64,000 nt of DNA, taken from assembly GCF_036013645.1 (NCBI RefSeq), contig NZ_CP107869.1, forward strand, positions 7,378,001 to 7,442,000, read 5' to 3'. This document shows positions 25,174-34,536 of the stretch, piece by piece. Position numbers and translations under genes: made by a program. Below the pieces are notes generated by a model. That model saw only the letters and a program-made list of their open reading frames with translations. It was not told where the DNA came from and searched no databases. How positions within the stretch are numbered: the stretch's first letter is position 1; each line of letters begins with the position of its first letter. The stretch comes from Streptomyces sp. NBC_00490 (GTDB lineage Bacteria; Actinomycetota; Actinomycetes; Streptomycetales; Streptomycetaceae).

Positions 25174-25266
25174 CTAAATGGTGGTGAAGCGATAGAAGGG
25201 TCAACAAAATCGGAATGGGTAGGCGCCGGACGACACGGCGTACAGCTCACGAGGAGAAGCCCGGCG

Positions 25267-27006
25267 ATGCGAAACGTGACCGTAGCCCAGCAGATGGTGG
25301 ACATCCTGCGCCAGGCGGGCGTGGAGCGGATCTACGGAGTGGTGGGCGACAGTCTGAACCCCGTGGTCGACGCGGTGCGGCGCACCGACGGCATCGAGTG
25401 GGTGCACGTACGCAACGAGGAGGCCGCCGCGTTCGCCGCGTCGGCGGAGGCACAGCTGACCGGCAAGCTCGCGGTGTGCGCGGGAAGCTGCGGCCCCGGC
25501 AACACTCATCTGATCCAGGGCCTGTACGACGCGCACCGCTCCGGCGCGCCCGTGCTGGCGATCGCCTCGCACATCCCCTCGCACCAGATCGGCACCGGCT
25601 TCTTCCAGGAGACGCACCCCGAGCGCGTGTTCACCGACTGCAGCGACTACTGCGAGATGATCAGCACCCCCGAGCAGATGCCCCGCGTCCTGCGAATCGC
25701 CCTGCAGCGCGCCCTCGGGCACAGCGCGGTCTCGGTGCTCGTCGTCCCGGGCGATGTCACCCACGCCCAGGCGACCCAACCGACCGGGAGCAGTGACCTG
25801 GTCGCCGAACGCGGCCGGGTGATCCCGCCGGACACGCAGGTGCGGGCCCTGGCCGAGAAGCTGAACGCGGCGCGGAAGGTGATGCTGTTCGCCGGCGCCG
25901 GAGTCCGGGACGCGCACGCCGAGGTCATGGCACTCGCCGAGAAGGCCGCCGCCCCCGTCGGGCACACGCTGCGCGGCAAGGAGTGGATCCAGTTCGACAA
26001 CCCCTATGACGTCGGCATGAGCGGACTGCTGGGCTACGGGGCGTGCTTCGACGCGATGCACGAGGCCGACCTGGTCGTCCTGCTGGGTACGGACTTCCCG
26101 TACAACGACTTCCTGCCGCAGGCGCGGACCGTACAGATCGATCACGACGCGGGGCGCCTGGGCCGCCGTACGGTGCTGGAGCTCGGTGTCCACGGCGACG
26201 TACGGGAGACACTGCGCGCGGTGCTGCCGCTGGTGGAAGCGGAGCGGGACCGTTCCTATCTGGACCGCAGTCTGCGCAAGCACGCCAAGTCCCTGGAGAC
26301 GGTGGTCGGCGCCTATACGCGCGACGTCGAGCGGCACCTCCCGATCCACCCCGAGTACGCGGCCTCCGTCCTGGACGAACTCGCCGCCGACGACGCCGTG
26401 TTCACCGTCGACACCGGCATGTCCAACGTCTGGGCGGCCCGCTATCTGACCCCCAACGGGCGGCGCCGGGTGATCGGTTCCTTCCTGCACGGCACCATGG
26501 CCAACGCGCTGCCGCACGCCATCGGCGCACAGTTCGCCGACCGCGGCCGCCAGGTGATCTCGATGTCGGGCGACGGCGGACTCGGCATGCTGATGGGCGA
26601 ACTGCTCACCGCGAAGTTGCACGACCTGCCGGTGAAGACGATCGTGTTCAACAACTCCTCCCTCGGGATGGTGAAGTTGGAGATGCTGGTCGACGGACTG
26701 CCCGACTACGAGACCGACCACGAGCCGGTGGACTTCGCGGCGATCGCCCGCGGCGCCGGCATCGAGGCGATCCGCGTCGAACGGCCCGAGGACGTCACCG
26801 CCGGCCTCAAGCAGGCCTTCGCCCACGACGGCCCCTTCCTGGTCGACCTGGTGACCGACCCCAACGCGCTGTCGATCCCGCCCCACATCTCGGCCGGTCA
26901 GGTGAAGGGTTTCGCGTTCGCGGCAGGTCGGACCGTGCTCGACGGAGGGGTCGGCAAGATGCTGGACCTGGCGCGCGCCAACCTGCGCAACATCCCCCGC
27001 CCCTGA
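25267..27006 (+). CDS. poxB: pyruvate dehydrogenase (quinone), PoxB-type thiamine-diphosphate enzyme
   Basis: 579 residues, close to E. coli PoxB (572). The N-terminal ThDP pyrimidine domain carries the catalytic Glu (HVRNEEAAAFAASAEAQ), the middle domain binds FAD, and the C-terminal ThDP domain has MSGDGGLGM and IVFNNSSLGM for Mg-diphosphate binding. The enzyme decarboxylates pyruvate oxidatively to acetate and CO2 and passes electrons to menaquinone at the membrane. ATG 25267 follows GAGGAG. The malic-enzyme gene follows after 33 bases, so the two probably form an operon giving malate to pyruvate to acetate. Two MarR-type boxes lie upstream. The family resemblance also covers acetolactate-synthase-like paralogues, but PoxB is the best fit. 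Confidence 0.9.
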   Translation: MRNVTVAQQMVDILRQAGVERIYGVVGDSLNPVVDAVRRTDGIEWVHVRNEEAAAFAASAEAQLTGKLAVCAGSCGPGNTHLIQGLYDAHRSGAPVLAIASHIPSHQIGTGFFQETHPERVFTDCSDYCEMISTPEQMPRVLRIALQRALGHSAVSVLVVPGDVTHAQATQPTGSSDLVAERGRVIPPDTQVRALAEKLNAARKVMLFAGAGVRDAHAEVMALAEKAAAPVGHTLRGKEWIQFDNPYDVGMSGLLGYGACFDAMHEADLVVLLGTDFPYNDFLPQARTVQIDHDAGRLGRRTVLELGVHGDVRETLRAVLPLVEAERDRSYLDRSLRKHAKSLETVVGAYTRDVERHLPIHPEYAASVLDELAADDAVFTVDTGMSNVWAARYLTPNGRRRVIGSFLHGTMANALPHAIGAQFADRGRQVISMSGDGGLGMLMGELLTAKLHDLPVKTIVFNNSSLGMVKLEMLVDGLPDYETDHEPVDFAAIARGAGIEAIRVERPEDVTAGLKQAFAHDGPFLVDLVTDPNALSIPPHISAGQVKGFAFAAGRTVLDGGVGKMLDLARANLRNIPRP

Positions 27007-27039
27007 AGCCCGCCCACCGTGGACCTGTGAGGAAGCGTC

Positions 27040-28692
27040 ATGACGTCGACCAACCCGGCTTCCGCCCGCGGGGCGGCCCTGCTCGCCGACCCGCTGCTCA
27101 ACAAGGGCACCGCCTTCAGCCCGCAAGAACGCGCCGAACTCGGCCTGGACGGGCTGCTGCCGCCCGCGACGGAGAGCCTCGAGGAACAGGCGGACCGGGC
27201 GCACAAGGCGTTCCTCGCGTACGACAAGCCGCTCAACCGGCACATCTACCTGCGCCAGCTCCAGGACACCAACGAGGTGCTCTTCTACGACCTGCTCACC
27301 CGCCACCTGGAGGAGATGCTGCCGGTCGTCTACACCCCGACGGTCGGCGAGGCGTGCCGGCGCTTCAGCCAGATCTACCGCAGGCCGCGCGGCCTGTTCC
27401 TGTCCTACGAGGACCGCCACCGCTTCCGGGAGATCCTCCGCAACCGGCCCAACCCCGATGTCGACGTCATCGTCGTCACCGACGGCCAGCGCATCCTGGG
27501 CCTGGGCGACCAGGGGGTGGGCGGCATGGGCATCCCGATCGGCAAGCTCAGCCTCTACACCGCCATCGGCGGCATCCACCCCGCGCGCACCCTGCCGATC
27601 CTGCTCGACGCCGGCACCGACAACGAGCAGCTGCTGACCGGCGAGCACTATCTCGGCCGCAGGCAGCATCGCGTCACCGGGGACGCCTACGACGAGATGA
27701 TCGAGGCGTTCGTCTCCGCCGTGGAAGCCGAACTCCCCGGCACCCTCCTCCAATGGGAGGACTTCGCGACCGCGCACGCCCGCCCGATCCTCGGCCGCTA
27801 CCAGGACCGGCTGCTGACCTTCAACGACGACATCCAGGGCACCGCGGCCGTGGCACTCGGCGCGCTGACCACCGCCACGAAGGTCGCCGGGACGCGGCTG
27901 ACCGACCACCGCGTCGTGGTCCTCGGCGCGGGATCGGCGGCGATCGGGGTCGCCGACATGATCCGCACCGCGCTCGTCGAGGAAGGCCTCTCCGAGCAGC
28001 AGGCGGCCGACCGCTTCTGGTTCGTCGACATCGACGGCCTGCTGGTGAGCTCCCGCACCGACCTCACTCCCGAGCAGCGGGTCTACGCGCGCGACGACGC
28101 GGAGGTACGACAGTGGGGTGGGAGCGATCTGGCTCAGGTCGTGGACGAGGTGAAGCCGACGGTGCTGATCGGGCTGTCCACCGCGCACGGCGCGTTCACC
28201 GAGGAGATCGTGCGGACCATGGCCGACGCCTGTGACCGGCCGGTGATCCTGCCGCTGTCCAACCCGACCTCGAACGCCGAGGCCGAGCCCGCCGACCTCG
28301 CCCGCTGGACCGACGGCAGGGCCCTGATCGCCGCCGGTTCGCCCTTCCCGCCGCTGAAGGTGGACGGGCGGGAGGTGCCGGTCGCTCAGGCCAACAACGT
28401 CTACGTCTTCCCCGCCGTCGGCCTGGCCGTGGCCGCCTGCCGGGCCTCCCGGGTGACCGACCGCATGATGGTGGCCGCGGCGCGGGCCGTGGGGGAGTGC
28501 GCGGCACGAGCCGGCACGGACGAGGCCACCCCGCTGCTGCCACCGCTGGCGGGCATGCGGGAGGCGGCCCGCGAGATCGCTCTGGCCGTGGCCGAGGCCG
28601 CGGTGGAGGACGGGGTGGCCCCCCAGGCCACGGAGGCCGAGCTGCGCGAGGCGATCTCGGCGACACAGTGGACACCGCGATACGCGTCCTGA
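27040..28692 (+). CDS. NAD-type malic enzyme (long form, MaeA-like)
   Basis: 550 residues of the long malic-enzyme family: the N-terminal domain with LNRHIYLRQLQDTNEVLFYD and PVVYTPTVGEACRRFS, the metal/substrate site (WEDFATAHARPILGRYQDRL, then TFNDDIQGTAA), and a Rossmann domain with GAGSAAIGVAD for the dinucleotide. It oxidatively decarboxylates malate to pyruvate with NAD(P). Placed 33 bases after poxB it would feed pyruvate to that enzyme. It has GTGAGGAAG before the ATG. NAD versus NADP preference cannot be settled from sequence. Confidence 0.9.
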   Translation: MTSTNPASARGAALLADPLLNKGTAFSPQERAELGLDGLLPPATESLEEQADRAHKAFLAYDKPLNRHIYLRQLQDTNEVLFYDLLTRHLEEMLPVVYTPTVGEACRRFSQIYRRPRGLFLSYEDRHRFREILRNRPNPDVDVIVVTDGQRILGLGDQGVGGMGIPIGKLSLYTAIGGIHPARTLPILLDAGTDNEQLLTGEHYLGRRQHRVTGDAYDEMIEAFVSAVEAELPGTLLQWEDFATAHARPILGRYQDRLLTFNDDIQGTAAVALGALTTATKVAGTRLTDHRVVVLGAGSAAIGVADMIRTALVEEGLSEQQAADRFWFVDIDGLLVSSRTDLTPEQRVYARDDAEVRQWGGSDLAQVVDEVKPTVLIGLSTAHGAFTEEIVRTMADACDRPVILPLSNPTSNAEAEPADLARWTDGRALIAAGSPFPPLKVDGREVPVAQANNVYVFPAVGLAVAACRASRVTDRMMVAAARAVGECAARAGTDEATPLLPPLAGMREAAREIALAVAEAAVEDGVAPQATEAELREAISATQWTPRYAS

Positions 28693-28759
28693 CCACGAGG
28701 TCTCGGACGCCGTGCACGTGCTCGTGCTGGTGTTCGGTGGGTCGCCCTTCGTCAGCTGG

Positions 28760-28771
28760 ATGACTTGTCAA
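28760..28771. promoter_or_regulatory. MarR-type box before the marR gene
   Basis: ATGACTTGTCAA matches 10 of 12 positions of TTGACGTGTCAA. It lies 19 bases upstream of the ATG and immediately before a TACACT (28778-28783) that fits a -10 element of a leaderless transcript, so autorepression is likely. Confidence 0.6.
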
Positions 28772-28790
28772 CTCCTCTACACTCGCTTGT

Positions 28791-29258
28791 ATGGATGACG
28801 AGGTGCGGTGGTTGACGGCGGAGGAGCAGCACGCCTGGCGGAGCTTTGTCCGGCTGCACGAGCGGCTGGTGGGCCGTCTGTCACGCATGCTCCAGAGCGA
28901 GTCGAAACTCTCGGCCGCGGACTTCGCCGTACTGGTCAACCTGACGGATGTGCCGGAAGGCCGGCAGCGCTACCAGGATCTGTCCCGGGCGCTTGAGTGG
29001 GAGAAGAGCAGGATGTCCCACCACATCGCGCGGATGGCCGGGCGAGGGCTCGTGATCCGCGAGGAGTGCCCCGAGGACGCGCGAGGAGCGTTCGTGGTGA
29101 TCACGGACGCCGGGCGGGCGGCGATCGCGGCGGCGGCTCCGATGCACGTCGAGGCGGTGCGGGAGCTGTTCCTGGACCATGTCACCCCGGCGGAGCTGCG
29201 GACGCTGGCCGACATCTCCGACCGGGTGGTGGCGAAGCTGGACGAGGACCCCGCCTGA
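28791..29258 (+). CDS. MarR-family transcriptional regulator
   Basis: 155 residues with the MarR fold: dimerisation helices at both ends and the winged helix in the middle (LSAADFAVLVNLTDVPEG; LSRALEWEKSRMSHHIARMA; then a wing ending EDARGAFVVITDAGR). MarR proteins usually repress their own gene and neighbouring operons until a phenolic or oxidant ligand binds. The recurring TTGA(C/T)GTGTCAA boxes before this gene, before poxB and, in looser form, before pirin make it the likely regulator of this metabolic block. No conserved Cys is present, so it is not an OhrR-type thiol sensor. Confidence 0.88.
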   Translation: MDDEVRWLTAEEQHAWRSFVRLHERLVGRLSRMLQSESKLSAADFAVLVNLTDVPEGRQRYQDLSRALEWEKSRMSHHIARMAGRGLVIREECPEDARGAFVVITDAGRAAIAAAAPMHVEAVRELFLDHVTPAELRTLADISDRVVAKLDEDPA

Positions 29259-29293
29259 TCGACCGCAGGGCCTTCGTGGCATGACACGCGTGT

Positions 29294-29320
29294 GGCCTGG
29301 TGCCGTTCTGGCGCCAGGCC
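29294..29320 (+). terminator. terminator after the marR gene
   Basis: GGCCTGGTGCC (29294-29304) pairs with GGCGCCAGGCC (29310-29320) with one G-U pair and a 5-base loop. Confidence 0.75.
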
Positions 29321-29452
29321 TCATCGAGGGAGATCGAGCAGGGACGGGGTGACGGGCTGCTCGCCGGTGGGCGCCCGGGACGCTTCTTGGTGAGGTGCGG
29401 CCGGGCGGGGCTCTTTCACGTGACGAGTCCGGTGCGGACGCGCGCCCGTGGT

Positions 29453-29719
29453 TCAGGCGTCGGGGATGTCCGCTTTGGCGCGGATCAGGGTCTCCCGGCT
29501 CACGATGACGATGCGTTCGTAGTCGGCACGGGAGGCATCGGCGGGGAGTTCACGCTCAAGCGCCTCGGTGGCTTCGGTTCCGATGACGGCGAAGTTGCCG
29601 TCGCTCAGCTCGAACACGTCCGGGCAGCTGGCGCCCGTGTTGGAGCCTCGGGCGCTTGGAGGCACACCGATGCGGCGCACGATTTTCAAGGGGTATCGGT
29701 CCTTCGCTGTGTGGGGCAC
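29453..29719 (-). CDS. hypothetical protein (Streptomyces-specific accessory family)
   Basis: 88 residues ending FAVIGTEATEALERELPADA, then a basic/acidic tail with IVIVSRETLIRAKADIPDA. Proteins of this look are frequent in Streptomyces accessory regions next to helix-turn-helix and DUF397-type genes, and their function is unknown. The GTG at 29719 has no ribosome-binding site; the conserved-looking part starts at VRRIGVPPS, so GTG 29680 is an alternative start. No membrane segment or known motif is seen. Confidence 0.6.
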   Translation of the reverse strand: MPHTAKDRYPLKIVRRIGVPPSARGSNTGASCPDVFELSDGNFAVIGTEATEALERELPADASRADYERIVIVSRETLIRAKADIPDA

Positions 29720-29833
29720 AGTGCTGGCAGAACCGTACTGGGGTTGATGAGCGCTGCGCGTTCATGCGGCCAAAGTCGCAGGCTCGTGTTGGCGGGGCGC
29801 CTGAGCGGGATGATGCGGCGGGGCGGGCGGGGA

Positions 29834-30379
29834 TCACTCGGACGGAGGGTTGCCCACCACCCACCACTCGTCGGTGTCCGCCTCGTCCAGGTCCCGTACG
29901 AGACCGTCGATCATGCGCCCGACGCGTGCCTCGTCGGACGACTGCTTCAGGTTCGCCCGCTGGGCCTTCGATGCGTCCCAGTACTCACGGAACAGCGGAT
30001 TCTGCAGCAACTCGCGCATGGCTATGTACAGCTCCTCCTGGTCCAGGACCTCGGCCCGGAACAGATGGAACAGGTAGGCGTACCACGCGTTGGCGTAGAG
30101 GAACTGGCGACGCTTCGCCGCCGGGATGCTCTTGTCGTACGTGTCGATCACCGCGAAGAGGGTGGGGTCGTCGATCGCCCTGGACAGCAGCTCCCAGTGC
30201 ATGCGCTGCTGATGCGCGTACCCCTTGCGCCGAACCGCCAGCGCTTGGAGCTCCAGTCGCCGCTCGTCCAGCCGGGTCGCGTCGAGACGCCGTTGGCGTG
30301 CTGCCATCGTCACCGTGGCGGCCAGGAGCGCGAGCGTGGCGGCGCTCATCCTCCCCGCGAAGTGCCTAAGTGTGGCCAT
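29834..30379 (-). CDS. DUF6082-type membrane-anchored protein
   Basis: 181 residues with one N-terminal hydrophobic helix (about 12-25) and a soluble helical domain rich in aromatic residues (QFLYANAWYAYLFHLFRAEV; LLQNPLFREYWDASKAQRAN). It matches what I recall of the DUF6082 family, common in Streptomyces accessory DNA and of unknown function. Start ATG 30379 has only a weak upstream GGGGG. It stands alone between the orphan hypothetical gene and the CobW gene. Confidence 0.7.
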   Translation of the reverse strand: MATLRHFAGRMSAATLALLAATVTMAARQRRLDATRLDERRLELQALAVRRKGYAHQQRMHWELLSRAIDDPTLFAVIDTYDKSIPAAKRRQFLYANAWYAYLFHLFRAEVLDQEELYIAMRELLQNPLFREYWDASKAQRANLKQSSDEARVGRMIDGLVRDLDEADTDEWWVVGNPPSE

Positions 30380-30700
30380 GTCAACCCCCGAATCAGGCGG
30401 CCGTCCGCCGGTCGTCGGGGTGCGGGTCGACGGAAGGGGACCGGCGAGCGATGGGCGGCGCTTGCCGTCTCCCAGAATGCCGAGCGGCTCTGATCGGCGG
30501 GGAGGCGGAGAGGCGGCGCACGGAAGGAAGCGAGGGTCGCACGAACCGGCGCCTTGCCCAACGTCTGCCCCGCAAGTGCTGCTAACAATCGTTCACTTCG
30601 CGGTGATTCTTCCGGCTCGTATCCTGGTCCGGCATTCAATCCTCGTACGTGCGCCGGGCCCACGATCCGGTGCACGCGTCGGTGTCAGAGAGGTCGCACG
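30380..30700. other. 321-base gap before the CobW-family gene
   Basis: No convincing gene. A GTATCCTGG at about 30617 may belong to the CobW-gene promoter. I looked for a Zur box, common for CobW/COG0523 genes, and did not find one. Confidence 0.45.
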
Positions 30701-31765
30701 TTGAGTCAGCCGAGTCACACCCTTCGGCAGATCCCGGTCGTCGTACTCGCCGGATTCCTCGGTTCCGGCAAGACCACCCTCCTCAACCATCTCCTGCACC
30801 GCAGCGGAGGCAGCCGTATCGGTGCGATCGTCAACGACTTCGGGGCCATCGAGATCGACGCCATGGCCGTCGCGGGCGCTCTCGGCGACTCCACCGTCTC
30901 CCTCGGCAACGGCTGCCTGTGCTGCGCCGTCGACGTCGGCGAGCTGGACGAGTACCTCGCACGGCTGGCCCGTCCGGACACCGGCATCGACGTGATCGTC
31001 ATCGAGGCCAGCGGACTCGCCGAACCCCAGGAACTCGTGCGCATGGTGCTCGCGAGCGAGCATCCGGGGATCGTCTACGGCGGACTCGTCGAAGTCGTCG
31101 ACGCCGCCGAGTTCGACGACACCCGCGCCAAGCACCCCGAGATCGACCGGCATCTCGCCCTCGCCGACCTCGTCGTGGTCAACAAGCTCGACCGGGCGGT
31201 CGACGGCGAGCGCGTCCTCGGACTCGTACGGTCCCTCGTCGACCGTGCCGCCGTGGTGCCCGCCGCCTACGGCCGCATCGACCCCGAGTTCCTCTTCGAC
31301 TGCCGGCCCGGCGAGGAGCGGATCGGGCAGCTCTCCTTCGACGACCTGCACCACCACGAGGACGACCCGCACGACGGCCATCTGCACGCCGCGTACGAGA
31401 GCCTCTCCTTCGCCTCCGGGACGCCGCTCGACCCGCGCCGGCTGATGCGGTTCCTCGACAGCCGCCCCGAGGGGCTGTACCGGATCAAGGGGTACGTCGA
31501 CTTCGGCGCGTACGACACCCGGAACCGTTACGCCGTCCATGCCGTCGGGCGGTTCCTGCGCTTCTACCCGGAACCCTGGCCGGCGGACGCCGAGCGCCTC
31601 AGCCAGCTGGTTCTCATCGGCTCCGGCATCGACGTGCCCGGACTCGGCAAGGAACTGGGGGAGTGCGCGAGCGACGCCCCGCACACCGCCGACGAGCACG
31701 GAATGTGGGGCGTCCTGCGCTACGTACAGGATCCCGAAGCGGACCTTCAGGACCCCGCGTTCTAG
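30701..31765 (+). CDS. CobW/P47K-type (COG0523) GTPase, putative metal chaperone
   Basis: 354 residues: Walker A GFLGSGKTT at 18-26, the metal-binding CxCC-type motif GNGCLCCAV near residue 77, the guanine-specificity motif NKLD, a His/Asp-rich segment (DDLHHHEDDPHDGHLHA) that may bind zinc, and the CobW C-terminal domain. Such G3E GTPases insert or deliver metal ions (Zn, Co, Fe) to target proteins. TTG 30701 is preceded by GAGAGG and starts the family-like N-terminus MSQPSHTLRQIPVVVLAGFL. Its stop codon overlaps that of convergent parC (CTAG). Confidence 0.88.
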   Translation: MSQPSHTLRQIPVVVLAGFLGSGKTTLLNHLLHRSGGSRIGAIVNDFGAIEIDAMAVAGALGDSTVSLGNGCLCCAVDVGELDEYLARLARPDTGIDVIVIEASGLAEPQELVRMVLASEHPGIVYGGLVEVVDAAEFDDTRAKHPEIDRHLALADLVVVNKLDRAVDGERVLGLVRSLVDRAAVVPAAYGRIDPEFLFDCRPGEERIGQLSFDDLHHHEDDPHDGHLHAAYESLSFASGTPLDPRRLMRFLDSRPEGLYRIKGYVDFGAYDTRNRYAVHAVGRFLRFYPEPWPADAERLSQLVLIGSGIDVPGLGKELGECASDAPHTADEHGMWGVLRYVQDPEADLQDPAF

Positions 31766-34221
31766 ACCGGTCCCGCCACCACCGACACCGTCTTCGCCAG
31801 GGACACACCCGAACCGTCGCGGCGCGGGTCGATCTCCGGCAGGTCCGCCGGTGTGCCGTTCTTCTGCGCGGCGCGGGCCGGTACCGGACCCGCCCAGGCC
31901 AGGGACAGGCAGTCCTCGCCCTTCAGGAACCGCTGGCAGCGGACACCGCCGGTGGCGCGGCCCTTGCGCGGATACTGGTCGAACGGGGTCAGCTTCGCCG
32001 TCGTCTGGACGGAGTCGTCCAGCGTGCCGCGCGAGCCCGCGACCGTGAACACGACCGCGTCCACCGCCGGGTCCACCGCGGTGAAGGAGATGACCTTCGC
32101 GCCGTCCGTGAGCTTGACGCCCGTCATGCCTCCCGCGGGCCGACCCTGCGGGCGGACCTGCGAGGCCTGGTAGCGCAGCAACTGCGCGTCGTCCGTGATG
32201 AAGACCAGGTCCTCCTCACCGGTGCGCAGCTCGACCGCGCCGACGATCCGGTCACCGTCCTTCAGCGTGATGACCTCCAACTCGTCCTTGTTGGACGGAT
32301 AGTCGGGCACCACACGCTTGACGACACCCTGCTCGGTGCCGAGCGCCAGACCCGGCGACGACTCGTCGAGGGTCATCAGGCAGACCAGCGTCTCGCCGTC
32401 CACCAGGGAGACGAACTCCGTCAGCGGAGCCCCTCCGGCGAGGTTCGGCGCCGACGCCGTGTCGGGCAGTTGCGGCAGGTCGATGACGCTGATCCGCAGC
32501 AACCGGCCGCTCGACGTCACCGCCCCCACCTCGCCGCGCGCGGTCGCCGGGACCGCCGAGACGATCACGTCGTGCTTCACGCGCCGGCTGTCCGCGTCCT
32601 CCGGGAAGGGCTCACCGTTCGCCGTACGGGCCAGCAGACCCGTCGAGGACAGCAGCACCCGGCACGGGTCGTCCGCCACCTGCAGCGGAACACCGGCCGC
32701 GGGGGCGACCGCGCCAGCCTCCAGCAGGACCGTACGCCGGTCGGTGCCGAACTTCTTGGCCACCGCGGCCAGTTCGGTGGAGACCAGCTTGCGCAGCTCG
32801 GTGTCCGAGTCGAGGATCCGGGTCAGCTCCTCGATCTCCGCGTTGAGCCGGTCCTTCTCGGACTCCAGCTCGATGCGGTCGAACTTGGTGAGACGGCGCA
32901 GCGGCGTGTCCAGGATGTACTGCGTCTGGATCTCGCTCAGCGAGAAGCGCTCCATCAGGCGCTGCTTGGCCTGCGCGGAGTTGTCGCTGGAGCGGATGAG
33001 GCGGATGACCTCGTCGATGTCGACGAGCGCCGTGAGCAGGCCCTCCACCAGGTGCAGACGGTCGCGGCGCTTGGTGCGGCGGAACTCGCTGCGCCGGCGC
33101 ACGACCTCGAAGCGGTGGTCGAGGTAGACCTCCAGGAGCTCCTTGAGGCCCAGCGTCAGCGGCTGGCCGTCGACCAGCGCGACGTTGTTGATGCCGAAGG
33201 ACTCCTCCATCGGCGTCAGCTTGTACAGCTGCTCCAGGACCGCCTCCGGCACGAAGCCGTTCTTGATCTCGATGACCAGACGCAGGCCGTGCGCGCGGTC
33301 GGTGAGGTCCTTGACGTCGGCGATGCCCTGGATCTTCTTCGAGCCGACCAGGTCCTTGATCTTGGCGATGACCTTCTCCGGGCCCACCGCGAAGGGAAGC
33401 TCGGTGATGACCAGACCCTTGCGGCGGGCCGTGACGGTGTCCACCGACACCGTGGCGCGGATCTTGAAGGTGCCGCGGCCCGTCTCGTAGGCGTCCCGGA
33501 TACCGGCCAGACCCACGATCCGGCCGCCGGTGGGCAGGTCGGGGCCCGGAACGTACTTCATCAGGGTCTCGAGATCCGCGTTGGGATGGCGGATCAGATG
33601 GCGGGCGGCCGCGATGACCTCGGAGAGGTTGTGCGGGGGCATGTTGGTGGCCATGCCGACCGCGATGCCCGACGCGCCGTTCACCAGCAGGTTCGGGAAC
33701 GCGGCGGGCAGCGCCACCGGCTCCTGCTCCTGGCCGTCGTAGTTGGGGGCGAAGTCGACCGTGTCCTCGTCGATCGACTCGGTCATCAGGCTCGTCGCCT
33801 CGGCCTGGCGGCACTCGGTGTACCGCATGGCGGCCGGCGGGTCGTCGTTGCCCAGCGAACCGAAGTTGCCGTGGCCGTCGACCAGCGGCACCCGCATGGA
33901 GAAGGGCTGGGCCATGCGCACCAGGGCGTCGTAGATCGACGCGTCGCCGTGCGGGTGCAGCTTGCCCATGACCTCGCCGACGACACGGGCGCACTTCACA
34001 TAGCCGCGGTCGGGGCGCAGGCCCATCTCGTTCATCTGGTAGACGATGCGGCGGTGCACCGGCTTGAGGCCGTCGCGGGCGTCCGGCAGGGCGCGGGAGT
34101 AGATGACCGAGTACGCGTACTCGAGGAAGGAGCCCTGCATCTCGTCGACGACGTCGATGTCGAGGATCTTCTCCTCGAACGAGTCGTCGGGCGGCGGGGT
34201 CTTCGTGCTACGGCGGGCCAT
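31762..34221 (-). CDS. parC: DNA topoisomerase IV subunit A
   Basis: From ATG 34221 (GAGGAG upstream) the protein has 819 residues, like S. coelicolor ParC (SCO5836). The winged-helix/tower region carries the catalytic Tyr in AAMRYTECR, preceded by GDASIYDALVRMAQPFSMR. The C-terminal beta-pinwheel repeats are present and lack a canonical GyrA box, which supports ParC rather than GyrA. It cleaves and religates DNA with ParE to unlink chromosomes. The open frame extends upstream of 34221 into the divergent M16 gene; that part is not coding on this strand. Confidence 0.93.
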   Translation of the reverse strand: MARRSTKTPPPDDSFEEKILDIDVVDEMQGSFLEYAYSVIYSRALPDARDGLKPVHRRIVYQMNEMGLRPDRGYVKCARVVGEVMGKLHPHGDASIYDALVRMAQPFSMRVPLVDGHGNFGSLGNDDPPAAMRYTECRQAEATSLMTESIDEDTVDFAPNYDGQEQEPVALPAAFPNLLVNGASGIAVGMATNMPPHNLSEVIAAARHLIRHPNADLETLMKYVPGPDLPTGGRIVGLAGIRDAYETGRGTFKIRATVSVDTVTARRKGLVITELPFAVGPEKVIAKIKDLVGSKKIQGIADVKDLTDRAHGLRLVIEIKNGFVPEAVLEQLYKLTPMEESFGINNVALVDGQPLTLGLKELLEVYLDHRFEVVRRRSEFRRTKRRDRLHLVEGLLTALVDIDEVIRLIRSSDNSAQAKQRLMERFSLSEIQTQYILDTPLRRLTKFDRIELESEKDRLNAEIEELTRILDSDTELRKLVSTELAAVAKKFGTDRRTVLLEAGAVAPAAGVPLQVADDPCRVLLSSTGLLARTANGEPFPEDADSRRVKHDVIVSAVPATARGEVGAVTSSGRLLRISVIDLPQLPDTASAPNLAGGAPLTEFVSLVDGETLVCLMTLDESSPGLALGTEQGVVKRVVPDYPSNKDELEVITLKDGDRIVGAVELRTGEEDLVFITDDAQLLRYQASQVRPQGRPAGGMTGVKLTDGAKVISFTAVDPAVDAVVFTVAGSRGTLDDSVQTTAKLTPFDQYPRKGRATGGVRCQRFLKGEDCLSLAWAGPVPARAAQKNGTPADLPEIDPRRDGSGVSLAKTVSVVAGPV

Positions 34222-34536
34222 CGCTGCCGGCTCCTCTTTTCTGGTCGCTCGCCTTCGGGTCGCGCCCCTTCGGCTCACTCTTGCTGAAGCGTGAACGGGA
34301 TCTGACGCGGACCATTGTGGACCGTGGCACTGACAACGCGGACGACGACCCGGCGTCAGCCGTCCCGCCGTGTGTTCACCCGTACGGCGCGCGGCCCCCG
34401 CCCGCAGGCTACGGGATCTCGCTGTCGGCGTACGACCACCGGGAACTTCACCGGCGCTCCGCACGCTTGCATACAGTGGCAGGACCGGCAGAAAAACGCG
34501 GTTCAGATCAACCGCACCGCGATCGAAGGGACGTAC
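34222..34536. other. 315-base divergent region between parC and the M16 peptidase gene
   Basis: It must hold both promoters. I see no gene and no strong palindrome. TTGACG-like boxes are not well placed, so no promoter is called. Confidence 0.4.

Noticed and set aside
31755..31770. TTCTAGACCGGT at the parC/CobW stop codons resembles a DasR box
   Set aside because: Only about 11 of 16 matches and it lies at convergent stop codons with no promoter; TAG stops facing each other create CTAG by chance.
30649..34287. Very long plus-strand frame across the CobW and parC genes
   Set aside because: It is a GC-skew shadow of both genes, Arg-rich with no domain.
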